From the NCBI RefSeq assembly GCF_014190805.1, contig NZ_JACHVQ010000001.1:682001-746000 (forward strand): 64,000 nt of DNA, given 5' to 3'. Both the position numbers and the translations under genes were made by a program. Below are positions 1-10,600 of this stretch, piece by piece (the stretch's first letter is position 1; each line of letters begins with the position of its first letter). The notes beneath the pieces were generated by a model. That model did no database searches. It was not told where the DNA came from and saw only the letters and a list, made by a program, of their open reading frames with translations. The stretch is from Flexivirga oryzae. Its GTDB lineage: Bacteria; Actinomycetota; Actinomycetes; Actinomycetales; Dermatophilaceae.

Positions 1-315
1 ATCGCGCGCACTTCCGCCTCGGTGCTTCGGCCATGCGCTGCGGCTCGTGCTTTCAGGGCTCGGTGAGTTTCCCCGGACAGGTTTCGGATCGTTATGGCAG
101 ACATGACGCCTCACTTCCATTGATATCACTCTGGGCAGATGATATCAGGATGGATTCTGCTCTCGCCTGGACGATTGCTCGGCTCGGGGGGAGGCGGCTC
201 ATGGGCTGTTCGCTTGGTAGCGGGACGCGTCGAAGGAGTGAACAGCGTCGTCGCTAGGCTGCACTGACGTCTGCCGAAAGGTGCAACTTGATGGTGAAGG
301 TCTCGGGCCCCGCAA
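1..315. other. non-coding stretch at window edge
   Basis: No convincing coding region is seen here on either strand. The only structured element is a pair of identical palindromic octamers, listed separately. The left part could be the edge of a gene whose body lies outside the window. Confidence 0.4.
121..147. promoter_or_regulatory. paired palindromic octamers, candidate operator
   Basis: The self-complementary octamer TGATATCA occurs at 121-128 and again at 140-147. The copies are 19 bp apart centre to centre, close to two helical turns, in otherwise GC-rich DNA. Such spacing fits a dimeric repressor binding one face of DNA. The regulated gene could be the lipoprotein starting at 316 or a gene outside the window. 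The operator role is inference. Confidence 0.3.
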
Positions 316-948
316 TTGGGGGTGGTTGTGCTGTCAGCGCTTCTGGTGGCCGGGGTGTCGGCGTGCTCGTCATCGAGTCAGCCGAGTGCCCATCGACGCA
401 CGAAGACGGTGATGGTCACGGTGGCCCCGTCGGCAACCGGTGCGCCCACGACGCCGGCCACATCGTCGGAACCTGTTGCACCGATTCAGCATTCGACGAG
501 CATTGCCCCGACTCCGTCGAGCACTGCACCGTCGCAGTCCTCGGTCGCCACGCCGTCCACACCTCACGGGCCGACGCCGACTCCAGGTGGTGAGTTCGAC
601 GCAGCGTGGGCGAAACAGGCCGTGTCGATGGTCCTCGGCGACCTCAAGACGATCGACGGCCTCGCCCCGCAGGACGGTGCGCTCGGGCAGGACTACACCA
701 ACCTCAGCAACGCCTACGGCTTCCTCGAGCAGGCGGGTCTCCCACGGGGCGCGGACGGCAACGCCTACCTCGGTGGGCTGGAAGCGATGATCGGTCTGGC
801 ATCGGACGCCGCGGCTTCCGCGCCGACCGATGCGGCGGATGCGCACGCGAGCTACTTGTCGGCGCGTGAGCAGACGCAGCCGATCCTCGATGACATCAAC
901 ACCGCGCTCGGCACGCACTACGTCGTGCCCGCCGCCCCTGCGTCCTGA
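316..948 (+). CDS. putative secreted lipoprotein, Thr/Ser/Pro-rich
   Basis: No protein family is recognised. The N terminus is a short hydrophobic stretch ending in a lipobox-like sequence (VAGVSAC, Cys at about residue 17), so the mature protein is probably lipid-anchored outside the membrane. A low-complexity linker rich in Thr, Ser, Pro and Ala follows (about residues 25-95). The last 110 residues form a compact, probably helical domain (AWAKQAVSMVLGDLKTIDGL onward). The start used is TTG at 316; an in-frame stop at 295-297 limits any extension and in-frame GTG codons follow within a few residues, so the exact start is uncertain. The high GC third-position pattern supports coding. It converges on the next minus-strand gene. 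Confidence 0.65.
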   Translation: MGVVVLSALLVAGVSACSSSSQPSAHRRTKTVMVTVAPSATGAPTTPATSSEPVAPIQHSTSIAPTPSSTAPSQSSVATPSTPHGPTPTPGGEFDAAWAKQAVSMVLGDLKTIDGLAPQDGALGQDYTNLSNAYGFLEQAGLPRGADGNAYLGGLEAMIGLASDAAASAPTDAADAHASYLSAREQTQPILDDINTALGTHYVVPAAPAS

Positions 949-1031
949 CGCATGCCTCGTGACGACATCGTCCCCGCGATCTGGGCGTCATGTGCGGAGC
1001 AGAGGCCATCAGCGGGTACCTCACAGATCGA

Positions 1032-1880
1032 TCATCGGCGCTGGATTTCAAGCGTAAGTCGGAGCGTGCCATACCACTGGGAGTCGGAGTTGGAGAACTG
1101 TCCGTTAGCCACCAGCCCGGAGCCGAGAAGCGCGGTGTCGACCTTGTTGCTCAGAGCGATCGGCAAGCCACCCTTGGGGGTGTCTTTCGTGACCAGGTGC
1201 GCCGTCCCAGCGAGAAGGCTCGCCTTCAGGGGAGTCTTGCCGCAGTCGACTGACATGCTGGACCAGACCGATCCCGCGTTGTAGGACGACAAGACGACCC
1301 CAACGTTCAGACCTGGCTTGTTACCTGCTGTCCCGGTTACGATTCGTGCGGTAAGGCCTTCCACGTCGCCCGCCTTGATGTTGGAAGCAGCGTCGTTGGC
1401 AACGGCTGCCCATAAATCGACCTTGTCTCCGGGGCAGGCCTGCAGGTTGTACGTCATCGAGTCGTTGCCTTGGTTCGACCGTTTGCCGTAGACGAAGTGG
1501 CGCTCGTCCAGCCCATTTTGCTTTGTCGCGTCAATCGAGTTCAACACCGGCTTGCCTGCTGGCTTTTCTAACGTGTAGGTCTTTCGCTCCGGGCCCCAAC
1601 CTCCCGGCCATTCGACGACCTGCAGAGAGGACGGCCCGGAAGCAGTTGTCGACTTTGGTTTGGCCCGCGCATTACTCGCCGTGTTCGTATCTGGGATGGC
1701 GGCAACATGGACCGTTCCCGGCTTCTTCGGATGCAGCGCTGATTGGACCTTGTTGTAGCCGTTCAGCAATGTCTGGATACCACCGACGGCACCGCCGACA
1801 TTATTGAGGAACACGATGATCGACAGGCCTGCGGCGATGAGCCAGCCGATCGTTGGGTGGCTCCTGAGACGCTCTATCAC
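1032..1880 (-). CDS. membrane-anchored protein of unknown function
   Basis: This is a 282-residue protein of no recognised family. I place the start at GTG 1880, because AAGGGG lies six bases upstream and the longer reading frame to 2024 adds an unlikely N terminus. One transmembrane segment lies at about residues 10-30 (IGWLIAAGLSIIVFLNNVGG). A Lys/Pro/Ser/Thr linker follows, then an external domain of about 190 residues with few cysteines (ACPGDK, VDCGK). The layout suggests a signal-anchor protein with a folded domain outside the cytoplasm. It stands alone between convergent or remnant neighbours. Function is unknown. Confidence 0.6.
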   Translation of the reverse strand: MIERLRSHPTIGWLIAAGLSIIVFLNNVGGAVGGIQTLLNGYNKVQSALHPKKPGTVHVAAIPDTNTASNARAKPKSTTASGPSSLQVVEWPGGWGPERKTYTLEKPAGKPVLNSIDATKQNGLDERHFVYGKRSNQGNDSMTYNLQACPGDKVDLWAAVANDAASNIKAGDVEGLTARIVTGTAGNKPGLNVGVVLSSYNAGSVWSSMSVDCGKTPLKASLLAGTAHLVTKDTPKGGLPIALSNKVDTALLGSGLVANGQFSNSDSQWYGTLRLTLEIQRR

Positions 1881-2050
1881 CTGTCGCCCCTTGTCTGCGA
1901 GAATATGAGATTGGACGGCGGGGGTGTCGTGCCGAGTTCCGGCGTGACTATAACGGTTTGAGATACGGCCCCGTGCCCCGCGCACCATCAAATGAACGCA
2001 ATCATTCCCGTGACCCAGAAGCACGACTGCTGCGCGCTGACTCTGCCTTG

Positions 2051-2283
2051 TCAGCCGGTCGAGGCAGGTGACGGGCCTGCCGCGAACGTTCGCACCAGCT
2101 CATCGAACGCTGCCGCCGAGAACGCAAGGGGCGGCAGGCAGATCTCTTGCGCGCCGCGCCGAAAGACCCGGCGTGACCGGATGTAGCGCCGGTCGGAGAC
2201 GGCCAGCTCGACCGCCGCGGGTCTGGGACTGCCGCACCCGGTGTCCGGGAAAGGGTCAAAGCAACTGCGGGCGTCGTCCCACG
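2051..2283 (-). pseudogene. possible 5'-truncated remnant, DUF397-like at best
   Basis: The 450-bp gap between 1881 and 2329 holds no intact gene. On the minus strand an open frame encodes a plausible C-terminal segment (VELAVSDRR...ICLPPLAFSAAAFDELVRTF) ending in TGA at 2051. It is bounded upstream by a stop near 2283 and has no ATG, GTG or TTG near its beginning. The composition looks coding and the tail faintly resembles small actinobacterial DUF397-type proteins, but the match is weak. It may be a decayed gene end left by an earlier rearrangement. Confidence 0.25.
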
Positions 2284-2329
2284 GCTAGGAGACCATCAGA
2301 CCCCGGCCCTCCGCGCTCTGGCAGCAGTT

Positions 2330-3445
2330 CTATCGCTGTGCACTGACATTCGTATGACGCAAACCCTGACTCGCGACCGCCAGGACCTCTGTCCTCGTCG
2401 GGCACGATCCCGGGAGCGGGCGGGCAACGATTGCTTCAGCTTCGGCCGTCGCGGTCATCAGAGCCAGCTTGATGAGGTCCCGTCCGTTCATGCCGGGCCA
2501 GCCGTGCACACGCTGCCGCAAGTCGTGGCGCAGCCCGCTGACGCCATACCGAGCCCCGAGCAACGCACCCGCGATCGCGGCGACCGTGTCGGTGTCGTGC
2601 CCGATCGAGATCGCCAGCTGGAGGGCATCGTTCACGTGGTCAGGTGTCGGGCGCACGGGCATCGTGTGATGGATCGCCGACCATGCAGCCTGCAGGGCGG
2701 TGACGGTGAACCCGTTGCTACTGAACGACTTCGGATCCTCCGCCTCGGCCTCGTCGATCCAGGCGCTCCACTGAGCACGTTCGTCATCGCTGAGCAGATC
2801 GAGTCCGGCTCGTATGTCGAGTCGCCCCTCGGTGACCGCCACCCGGACGGCTTCCCCGTGCAGCACGCACGAGGCGGCGACGAGTGGATCGGCGTGGGTC
2901 AGCGCGGCGACGGCACGCGCCGCTGCTGCGGTCGCGTCGCGGTCAGTCAATCGGGTCAGACCCACGACGCCGTTGCGCATCAGCGCGCCGTTGCCGGCCG
3001 ACTGCGGGTGGTCGGCCGCGTACTCGGCGGCAGCGGCCTGGAACGCCGAGAACCACTCAGTGTCGAGCTCCCGCTTGCTCATCGAAGCCCGCATCGCCGC
3101 GCCCATGACGTAGGAGTCGGCCCGTGCGATCACGGCGCTCGTCTGGTTTCCGATGTCGGAGGCGCCGTTGTACCGCCACTTGTCGAAGGCTTTGGCGATG
3201 TCGGCGAGCGCGTCACCGTTGGTCAGGTCGGCACCGCTCGCGCTGACCTGGGCGATGCAGACCGCCATCTGGGTGTCGTCCGACCACTCGCCGGGGGAGT
3301 AGGGGCCGAGGCCACCGCCGGCCATGAACGCATCGCCCGCGGTGATCGGCTCCTTGAACTCGTAGGGCACGCCGAGTGCGTCGCCGATGGCTTGCCCGAG
3401 CAGCACTCCGGCCGAGCGATCCTTCTGGGCTGCGCTCAGTTTCAT
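2330..3445 (-). CDS. ADP-ribosylglycohydrolase (DraG family)
   Basis: This 371-residue protein belongs to the DraG/ARH family, which hydrolyses ADP-ribose from modified proteins or small molecules with the help of two divalent metals. The family signatures are visible: GVLLGQAIGDALGVPYEF near the N terminus, WSDDTQMAV (metal ligands), GNGALMRNGVVGL in the middle, and ISIGHDTDTVAAIAGALLGA near the C terminus (the second Asp cluster). Start ATG 3445 is chosen because GGAGG lies six bases upstream; longer frames reach into the divergent gene. It is divergent from an NrtR-like Nudix regulator over a short AT-rich promoter, which points to NAD/ADP-ribose-linked control. The substrate cannot be read from sequence. 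Confidence 0.9.
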   Translation of the reverse strand: MKLSAAQKDRSAGVLLGQAIGDALGVPYEFKEPITAGDAFMAGGGLGPYSPGEWSDDTQMAVCIAQVSASGADLTNGDALADIAKAFDKWRYNGASDIGNQTSAVIARADSYVMGAAMRASMSKRELDTEWFSAFQAAAAEYAADHPQSAGNGALMRNGVVGLTRLTDRDATAAAARAVAALTHADPLVAASCVLHGEAVRVAVTEGRLDIRAGLDLLSDDERAQWSAWIDEAEAEDPKSFSSNGFTVTALQAAWSAIHHTMPVRPTPDHVNDALQLAISIGHDTDTVAAIAGALLGARYGVSGLRHDLRQRVHGWPGMNGRDLIKLALMTATAEAEAIVARPLPGSCPTRTEVLAVASQGLRHTNVSAQR

Positions 3446-3476
3446 GACGACCTCCATAGTTTTCATCGATATGACG

Positions 3477-3505
3477 ATAATATGTCTCCTGGTGATATTT
3501 GTCAA
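3477..3505 (-). promoter_or_regulatory. sigma70-type promoter for the ADP-ribosylglycohydrolase
   Basis: On the minus strand a perfect -35 TTGACA (3505-3500) and a near-consensus -10 TATTAT (3482-3477) are separated by 17 bases, with the gene start about 32 bases downstream of the -10. The surrounding 3460-3520 segment is unusually AT-rich and contains repeated ATAT/CATAT half-sites (ATATGACGATAATATG), a likely place for regulator binding. The divergent NrtR-like gene begins just beyond it, so autoregulation from the same site is plausible. Confidence 0.7.
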
Positions 3506-3517
3506 CTTGACCGTAAG

Positions 3518-4213
3518 ATGCTGAGTATGACGACTCCGGACCGGCTGATTGCCTGGGTGGCGGCGGACATCGTGGCACTGACGTTGCGCGGTGGCGCGCT
3601 GCACGTGGCGTTGGTGAAACGCAAGGCCGCAGCTGCCAGGGGACAGTGGGCGTTGCCGGGCGGATTTCTGCTGCAGGGGGAGTCGGCGGAGGTGGCTGCG
3701 GCACGCGAGCTGGAGGAGGAGGTCGGCCTCGGGCGGGCCGAGGTCCGCTTGGAGCAGCTCGGCACCTACTCGGCGCCGAAGCGCGACACGGAGCACTCGC
3801 GGCGAGTCATCTCGGTCGCCTACCTGGCGCTTGCTGCGAATCTTCCGGAGACGGTCGCGGGCACCGATGCCGGCGAGGCCTCGTGGGTGCCGGTCGACAA
3901 AGCGGTGAAGCGTCGGCTGGCGTTCGACCACCCGCAGATCCTGCGCGACGGCGTGGAGCGCGCACGAGCGAAGCTCGAATACTCAACGATCGCAACGAGC
4001 TTCCTGGACGGTGAGTTCACCATATCGGAGCTGCGCGCGGTCTACGAGGCAGTCTGGGGCGCGCGGCTCGACGCCGCGAACTTCCACCGCAAGGTCACCG
4101 GTACCCCAGGCTTCGTCGAGGCGACGGGGGAGATGCGCCGTGGCCGTGGTCGGCCGGCGGCACTCTTCACCGCCGGGTCTGCGCAGTCCCTGAATCCGCC
4201 CTTGACACGCTGA
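3518..4213 (+). CDS. NrtR-like Nudix transcriptional regulator
   Basis: A 231-residue protein with an N-terminal Nudix domain followed by a winged helix. The Nudix box region reads GGFLLQGESAEVAAARELEEEVGL, close to but not exactly the catalytic GX5EX7REUXEEXGU pattern. The C-terminal part (FTISELRAVYEAVWGARLDAANFHRKVTGTPGFV) is typical of the NrtR winged helix. NrtR proteins sense ADP-ribose-type ligands and repress NAD-metabolism genes; here the likely target is the divergent ADP-ribosylglycohydrolase. ATG 3518 and ATG 3527 are both possible starts with no clear Shine-Dalgarno, so the transcript may be leaderless. The reading frame stays open far upstream, but that part is antisense to the neighbour and not real. 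Confidence 0.85.
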   Translation: MLSMTTPDRLIAWVAADIVALTLRGGALHVALVKRKAAAARGQWALPGGFLLQGESAEVAAARELEEEVGLGRAEVRLEQLGTYSAPKRDTEHSRRVISVAYLALAANLPETVAGTDAGEASWVPVDKAVKRRLAFDHPQILRDGVERARAKLEYSTIATSFLDGEFTISELRAVYEAVWGARLDAANFHRKVTGTPGFVEATGEMRRGRGRPAALFTAGSAQSLNPPLTR

Positions 4214-4246
4214 CCCGATCGTTGCGAGAAGCAGGCTGGCGAACCC

Positions 4247-4656
4247 TCACACGTCGTGAGCTGAAGGCAGTTCACGCCTCGCCATACGTTCCGCGGCCGC
4301 CCGGTAGATGGTCTGGATGCGCGTTTGCAACTCAGCTCTCGACGATGGCTGCGCGTTGGCGACCTCCTTGCGTTCAAAGCCCTGGCGGCCAATGAGTTGC
4401 CGCAGTGCCTTCGCGCTCAAACGTCCGGCAATGGCCTGCTCGATGTAGAAGGATCGAACCTTATGGGTTCGCACTGGTAAAAGCGATGGTGAAGGTTCCA
4501 GCTCGATTGTGGGGCCAGTGACCCCACAATCTCTCGCGCGTACTCCGCTCGCTCCTGCTTGAGCACTTCGATGTCGATCAGTCGCCCAATCTCCCGGTAC
4601 AGCATGGTGAGAGCGATGTTTGTCTGGGTGGCGACGACGGCCCGAGTTTGCTCCAC
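4247..4656 (-). pseudogene. remnant of DUF1016 (YhcG-type) PD-(D/E)XK nuclease
   Basis: Two short pieces in different frames match the DUF1016 N-terminal region. The first (about 4500-4656) reads VVATQTNIALTMLYREIGRL then KQERAEYAREIV, the characteristic start of the family. The second (about 4247-4474) contains FYIEQAIAGRLSAKALRQLI, which normally follows about 60 residues later. The intervening segment is deleted, the frame is broken, and the catalytic C-terminal nuclease domain is absent. This is a dead gene at the left edge of the defence island, immediately downstream of the Hhe-type gene, and suggests turnover of island content. Confidence 0.75.
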
Positions 4657-4668
4657 GAGTGCGTCGAC

Positions 4669-7600
4669 TTAGTCGTTGAGCAGGACAAAGCCTCCGGTCG
4701 CGTGCAGCTCGCCGTTGGCGGCAAGAGTGTCGATCGCCTCGTCGAGCCTGGCGCGGATGTGCCCACCTTCGCGGCGGAAGCCGAAAAGGCCCATGACCTC
4801 GTGGCGCAACTCGTCCCGTCGCATGCCTCGTGGTTCGTCGAGCGCGTGGCGGACCGCGTTGCGGAGTTCGACTCGCGAGATCTGATCGATGGACCGAGGA
4901 GCCACATCCTCGCTCACACGGACAAGCTGGTAGCCGTCGGGAGTAACTCCGTCCGGCCAGATGAACTCGTGGTCACCATCCCGGTGACGACGACTGTCGG
5001 GAACCATGGCGAGCAGTTCATCAGTGCGTGCCTGTCGCACGCGCATGAGACCGAAGCTCCGCCCGACCAGCATCGCCAGCAGCTGCGCCTCGATGGGACC
5101 TTCTGCAGCGACTAGTTCCTCGAGTCTCATGCGCACCTGAGCCCGCGTCTCGGCGTCATCGAGTCGGTCCAACGCACCGTCGAGTATCACCTCGTCGCTG
5201 CGGGCGTCTCGGAACGGCACGGCGCGGACCTCGGAGCGGTCAGTGCGAGAGCCAGGCTCCGAGCCGGTGTGCCGTGGTAGGCGGATCTCCTCGTGGTGCC
5301 AGGACCCACCGAGCGTCTCCGCTGGGGCGGTGTCGCCGGCGAGTGAGGCAACGCGGATGTTCGGAGCGTCCGATGGGTGGTCCTCGTCCTGCGTGGTCTC
5401 CGCGACAGACTCTGTGTCGGCCCCAGCCCTCGGAGTGGATGCCGACTCAGGGTCGGGCGCTGGACGCGTTGCGACATCCTCCGCTGCAGTCTTGATGCGC
5501 TGGACGACGGCGTCTCTGTTGCGGATCCAGCCGGGCAGCCACACTCGCTCGACCGCGGGCCAGCCCATGTTTTCGCTGAGGATGGCAGCCGGCAGCACGT
5601 CGCGGTCGGACGCGGTGCGACGTCGCGCCCAACCGGGTCCGTCCAGCAAGACTGCGAGCCAGCTCTCGGCTCCTGGTTGTCGGACGGCGAGGTCGACCTT
5701 GAAGCCACTCATGCCAAGGCTTTCAACAACGTCGAGTCCGGCGGCCCGCAGCTTCTCCGCGACGTCACTGCTGTGCCCGGTCGAAATTGTTGTGGTTGAA
5801 GGAAACTCGGCATCTTCCGCGCCGTGGTCACGGGCGAACAGCAGATACTGTCGCAGGTCACGCAGGCCGACGGATGACGTGCGCGACAGATCGATGTCCT
5901 CGGGTTGGAACGAGGAGAAGAGCACCACTTCGTGGCGGGCTCGGGTGATCGCGACGTTGAGCCGCCGCTCGCCACCGTCAGTCATGACGGGCCCGAAGTT
6001 GAGCCGCAGCACACCGGTCTTCGGGTCTGGGGAGAAGGCAAGGGAGAAGAGTATGACGTCGCGCTCGTCACCCTGGACGTTCTCGAGGTTCTTCACGAAG
6101 ATCGGGTCGACCTCGCGGTTGAATGCTCTTCGCACCCGCCCGGGCATCGCTTCGAGTTTGTCGAGGATGAGGTCGCGCTGCTGAGAGTTGAGTGTGACGA
6201 CACCGATGGACACTTCAGGGTCGGCTTCGAGGCGACTGCTGATCTCCTCGACGATCGCGTCGGCTTCCATCTGGTTGGTGCGGCTCGCGCCGGTCCCACC
6301 GTCGTAATGGCCACCGACCCACCGGAAGTGCACGCCGCTCGTCGAGCCGCCGACGTTTCCCGGCTGTGTTGGGAACGTTGCCAGCTCATCGCGGTAGTAG
6401 GCCCTGTTGGAGAACGCGATCAGGCTCTCGTCGCGACTGCGGTAGTGCCACGTGAGGCGAAGTCGCTCGATGTTGGAGTCGACGCATTCCTTGAGGATCG
6501 AGTCCTGGTCGACGGGCACGACCGCACCGTCAGCGTCGGGGTTGTCCTCCTCGAAGTCGGTGGCTGACCGGAACATCGAGGTAGGTGGCATCTGCTGGGA
6601 GTCGCCAACGATCACGGCCGAGCGTGAACGGCCCAGCGCACCAACGGCGTCCGCCACCCGGATCTGCGATGCCTCATCGAAGATCACCAGGTCGAACGTC
6701 ATCGATTCCGCCGGGATGTAGCGGGCGACGGACGCCGGACTCATCAACAGACACGGGGTGAGCTTGAGCAGCGCCGAGACGTGGTTGGTCATCAGCTCCC
6801 GGATGGACCCGCCGCGCTTGCGTTGGAACTCGCGACGCAGCGCGGCGAGGTCGTTGCTCGGATGCCTGGTGTCGACCTTCCTGGTTGTGCGGACAAGGTG
6901 GGGTATGGCGGATCGTGCACGTTCTCGTGCCTCATGGCCTGCCGCAGCAAGATCACGGATCGAGTCGTTGCGGTGCTTGACCTGGAACGCCACCATGCCG
7001 GTCTCGTCGAGACGCTGGGCCTCTACTGCGCGGACAACCTTGGCCTCGACCAGCTCCACAAGTCCGTCGGGCGGAATGCGTCCGTCGGACAGCTGGTCGG
7101 ACAGTTCGCCGAACCCCGTGTCGCGCAGTCGTTGCAGGTCGGCTTGTGCTGTCTGTAACCGGGTAAGCGATCCGGTGTGTCCTTGGCGCATCGACTCTGC
7201 CCAGGAGGGCATCGAAGCATCGAGCGCCGCCAGCAAGGACCGGTCGCGCCGCCAACCGTCGAGCGAGGAGTCGGAGGCACCGAGCACCTGCAGCAGCCCC
7301 TGCCAGCTCTCGCTGAAGGCGCGCAGTGCCTGCGCGTCGTGGGGCGGCGACGCCTGGCCGGTGCCGACGGCGGCGACATATGCTCGGATCTTCGCGGAGT
7401 TCGTCGCTCCTACATCCATCCCGCGCCAGCGGTCGACGGCATTGGCCATCTCCTGGACCTGTCGTCCGCCGTGCTCCACGTCCGGCGTGCGTTCACCGGG
7501 CAGTGTCTGCACGAAGCGATGGAAGAGCTGTTGGCCGTCGCGCTGCACCTGCTCGACATCGTTGAGGAAGCGGTGCACCTGGGCTTCGGAGATCGGCATG

Positions 7601-10600
7601 CCCGTCCAGAGAGCCGCGATCTGGGCCGTCGCTGTCTTGAGGAGTCGACCGCGCTTCAGGGCACCGGCGTTCTGCGCGGCGACGAGGTTCGCACGCAACA
7701 TCGGTACGTTGGCGCTCTTCGCAGCGGGGGTGAGATAGGGGAGCACCTGCGCGTAGCGCCGCTGATAGTCGTCGAGCTCGCCGGAGAGACGGTGGAGGTC
7801 CTGTGCCCAGTTGGCCGACTGAGCCTGTGGCAGGGCGAGCCGAGGCTCCGCCGCCAGCTTTTGAACGGCGTCGACCAGCGTTCGCAGTTGCGTCGGTGAG
7901 GTGTCGGAGATGAGCTCAACGACCTTGGGTGGCAGTCCGTTTCGTGTGGCTCCCAGCCGCTGCACAGCTGCGGAGATCGCCCCGAAGTCCGGCGTCGCTG
8001 AGCCTGGCCCGGCGAGCGACCAGGGCTGATCGCTCAGCCGGCCCTCGATTGTGCGCAGCGACTGTTGCGTGGCGCGCACCGCTTCGAAGACGTTTTCCAG
8101 GCTCCGCTGACCGGTGACGACCTGCGCCGGGACGACGAAGTCGCCGAAAATCGGCCCGCTGTGGTGCAGGACTCGCTCATGGGCCTGCCAGAGGGAGATT
8201 CCGGCGGGTCCGGGCTGGTGGAGGCGACCGGCATAGTCCGCCAGATCCTGCACCTGAGTCTTCAGCCGGCGTCGCGCGGAGTCGTAGCGGTCGTCGCCCT
8301 CGGCCGTGTAGTCCCAGGCCTGCTCGAGCTGGGCGCGGACGTGCTTGATGCTCTGATCCTTGCCGTGCAGGTCCAGGGTCAGTGGTCCGAGTCCGGCGCC
8401 GTCCAGTCGGCGGCGCACCACCTCCAGTGCTGCCTGCTTCTCGGCAACGAACAGGACGGTCCTCCCGTGCGCCAGGGCGTTGGCGATCATGTTGGTGATC
8501 GTCTGGGACTTGCCGGTGCCGGGCGGTCCTTCGAGTACGAAGGTGCGCCCCTCGCGCGCCCACCGGATCGCCTCGAGCTGCGATCCGTCCGTCGGGACCG
8601 GCAGGTGTTCCTCTGCCTCGGTGAGTTCGGAGACCTCCGGTGTGGGGACCTGGTCGACATACGTCTCGGTCGGGGTCTCCACGAGGTGTTTCACGACGGA
8701 GTTGGACATGAACCGCTGCCACTCGTTCGAGACATCACGCCACATCTCCAGCGTGGAGAACTGCAGGATCGCCAGACGGACGTCGGACTCGACGGTGAAC
8801 GGCTGACCGGCCAGGGTCATCGCGCGGCGGACCGCCTGCAGGATCGCGGGCACGTCGATGCCCGAGTCATCGCGCGGCGGTGTCGACAGCTCGGGGATGT
8901 CGATCTCGTAGTCGCGGTGCAGCTTCTCGATGAGGCAGTAGTTGGGCAGGTGCGCAGTGTCGCCTTCGCTGATGACGCGGTAGGTGCTCCCTTTCCGGCC
9001 TTCGAGATGGACGGGCAGCAGGAAGAGCGGTGCCAGCGCGTCCCTGCCGCTGTTGTCCTTCCAGCGCAGCGCGCCGAGGGTCAGGAAGAGGTTGTTGCTG
9101 CCGGTCTCCTCGAAGACTGTCTTCGCACGTCGCCGCAGGCTGTCCAGGGATTTGCCCAGCCGCTCTTGCGTCTGAATGGCGTGCACGAGTCCTTCGCGGT
9201 CGAGGATCTCGGCGACGTTCTGGTCCTCGACGCGGCGGATGTCGGACTGCCCCTGGTAGACGCTGTCCTGCAGCTCGAGTCCTGCGGTGAAGGTCAGCGC
9301 CTGGCCGCTGGACAGGATGTCCTCGAAGGGACCGAGGGCCCGCTCGGGGATGTGCAGTTTGAGCGCGCCACGGTCGCTCAGCTTGAGCAGGGGATTACGG
9401 AAGGACAGGTCGAGCAGCGCGCTGCGCCAGCGCTCTACCCGTTGTGGGTATGACGTCCGCCTGCTGGCGCGTGTTTCCGGGCGATGGGTGGTCGGCAGTG
9501 TCATTGCTGCCGGTCGCTGCACCTCGATGATGACGGTGTCGCCGTCCCGGCGCACCCGCGGCAGCGGACGGATCCGGCGACGGCACGCGGCCACGTCGAG
9601 CACGAAGCGGACGTCGTCGAGGTCCTGGTCCCAGTAGCGCTCGGTGCTGCGGCGGGCGGCGTCGAAGGTGACGTCCTGGCCGGCGGTGGCGCCGGTGAGC
9701 TCGACGGGCACGAGCATGCCGCTGCGCGCGATGTTCTGGATCTGCTCCTTCGAGCTGGTGGCGAGCTCGACGAGCTTGACCTCCTCGCTGAGGAATCCGG
9801 CGAACGCGTGGTCCTTCAGCATCACAATGACCGGGTTGATCCCGGCGGCTTCGAGCGCGGATGCGTAGAGCACGCTGAGGTCCAGGCAGGTGCCCCATCG
9901 CTCGCCCAGCACGTCCTCCGGGCGGCGTACCTTCTGCCCGGTCGTCTCGAACGACGCCGGCGGCGTCGCGTAGCGGATCCCCCTGGCCCGGATAGCGTCA
10001 TAGATGCAGTGTGCGGTGTCGATGACCCGTTCTTCGTCGTCCTGGTAGCCGACGAAGGACGGGTTGTCGGTCCGCTGTTGGAGCAGATCGGACGCCTCGG
10101 CCAGCAGCGCGGTGATCTCCGGCTGGTTGGGCGTGACGAACGCGGCGAGCAGCTCCGGTGTGTTGGCGGCGTCCCACTCGTCGCGGGCGAGGAGCGTCAC
10201 CTCGCCACGACCGACTGCGGCCACGCCACCAACGGTGATCTGCAGCTCGAGGCGGCCCGCACGGGCCTCCTCGAGCTCGGCGAACGCCTGGTGGTCGAGT
10301 GCCCAGGAGAGCTCTTCCCTTGTGAGCGAGTGGGTTTCGTATGGCGAGAGGTCGACCGGGCCGACCGAGATGCCGGTCTCGTCGTCGCCGATCCCTTCGA
10401 TGTCCACGGTGACCGACAGGACCTGCTGGGCCTGATTGCTGCGGTTCTCCAGTTGGAGCTCCTGCAGCGGACTGAGGTGCTGGTTGGCCGTCGCGTAATT
10501 GAGGTTCGAGCGGTAGATCGCGGTGGCCGTCACCGGACCGGCGTCGACACGGATACGGTGCAGCCCATCGCCGAGGTCGGGACGATCGTCCACCTCTTCG

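Noticed and set aside
2354..3517. Long plus-strand open frame upstream of the NrtR-like gene
   Set aside because: It is antisense to the ADP-ribosylglycohydrolase; only the part from 3518 has Nudix and winged-helix motifs.
8065..9453. Long plus-strand frames opposite the Hhe-type gene (also at 9484-10707)
   Set aside because: High GC removes stops on the opposite strand; composition is that of a shadow and no motif is seen.
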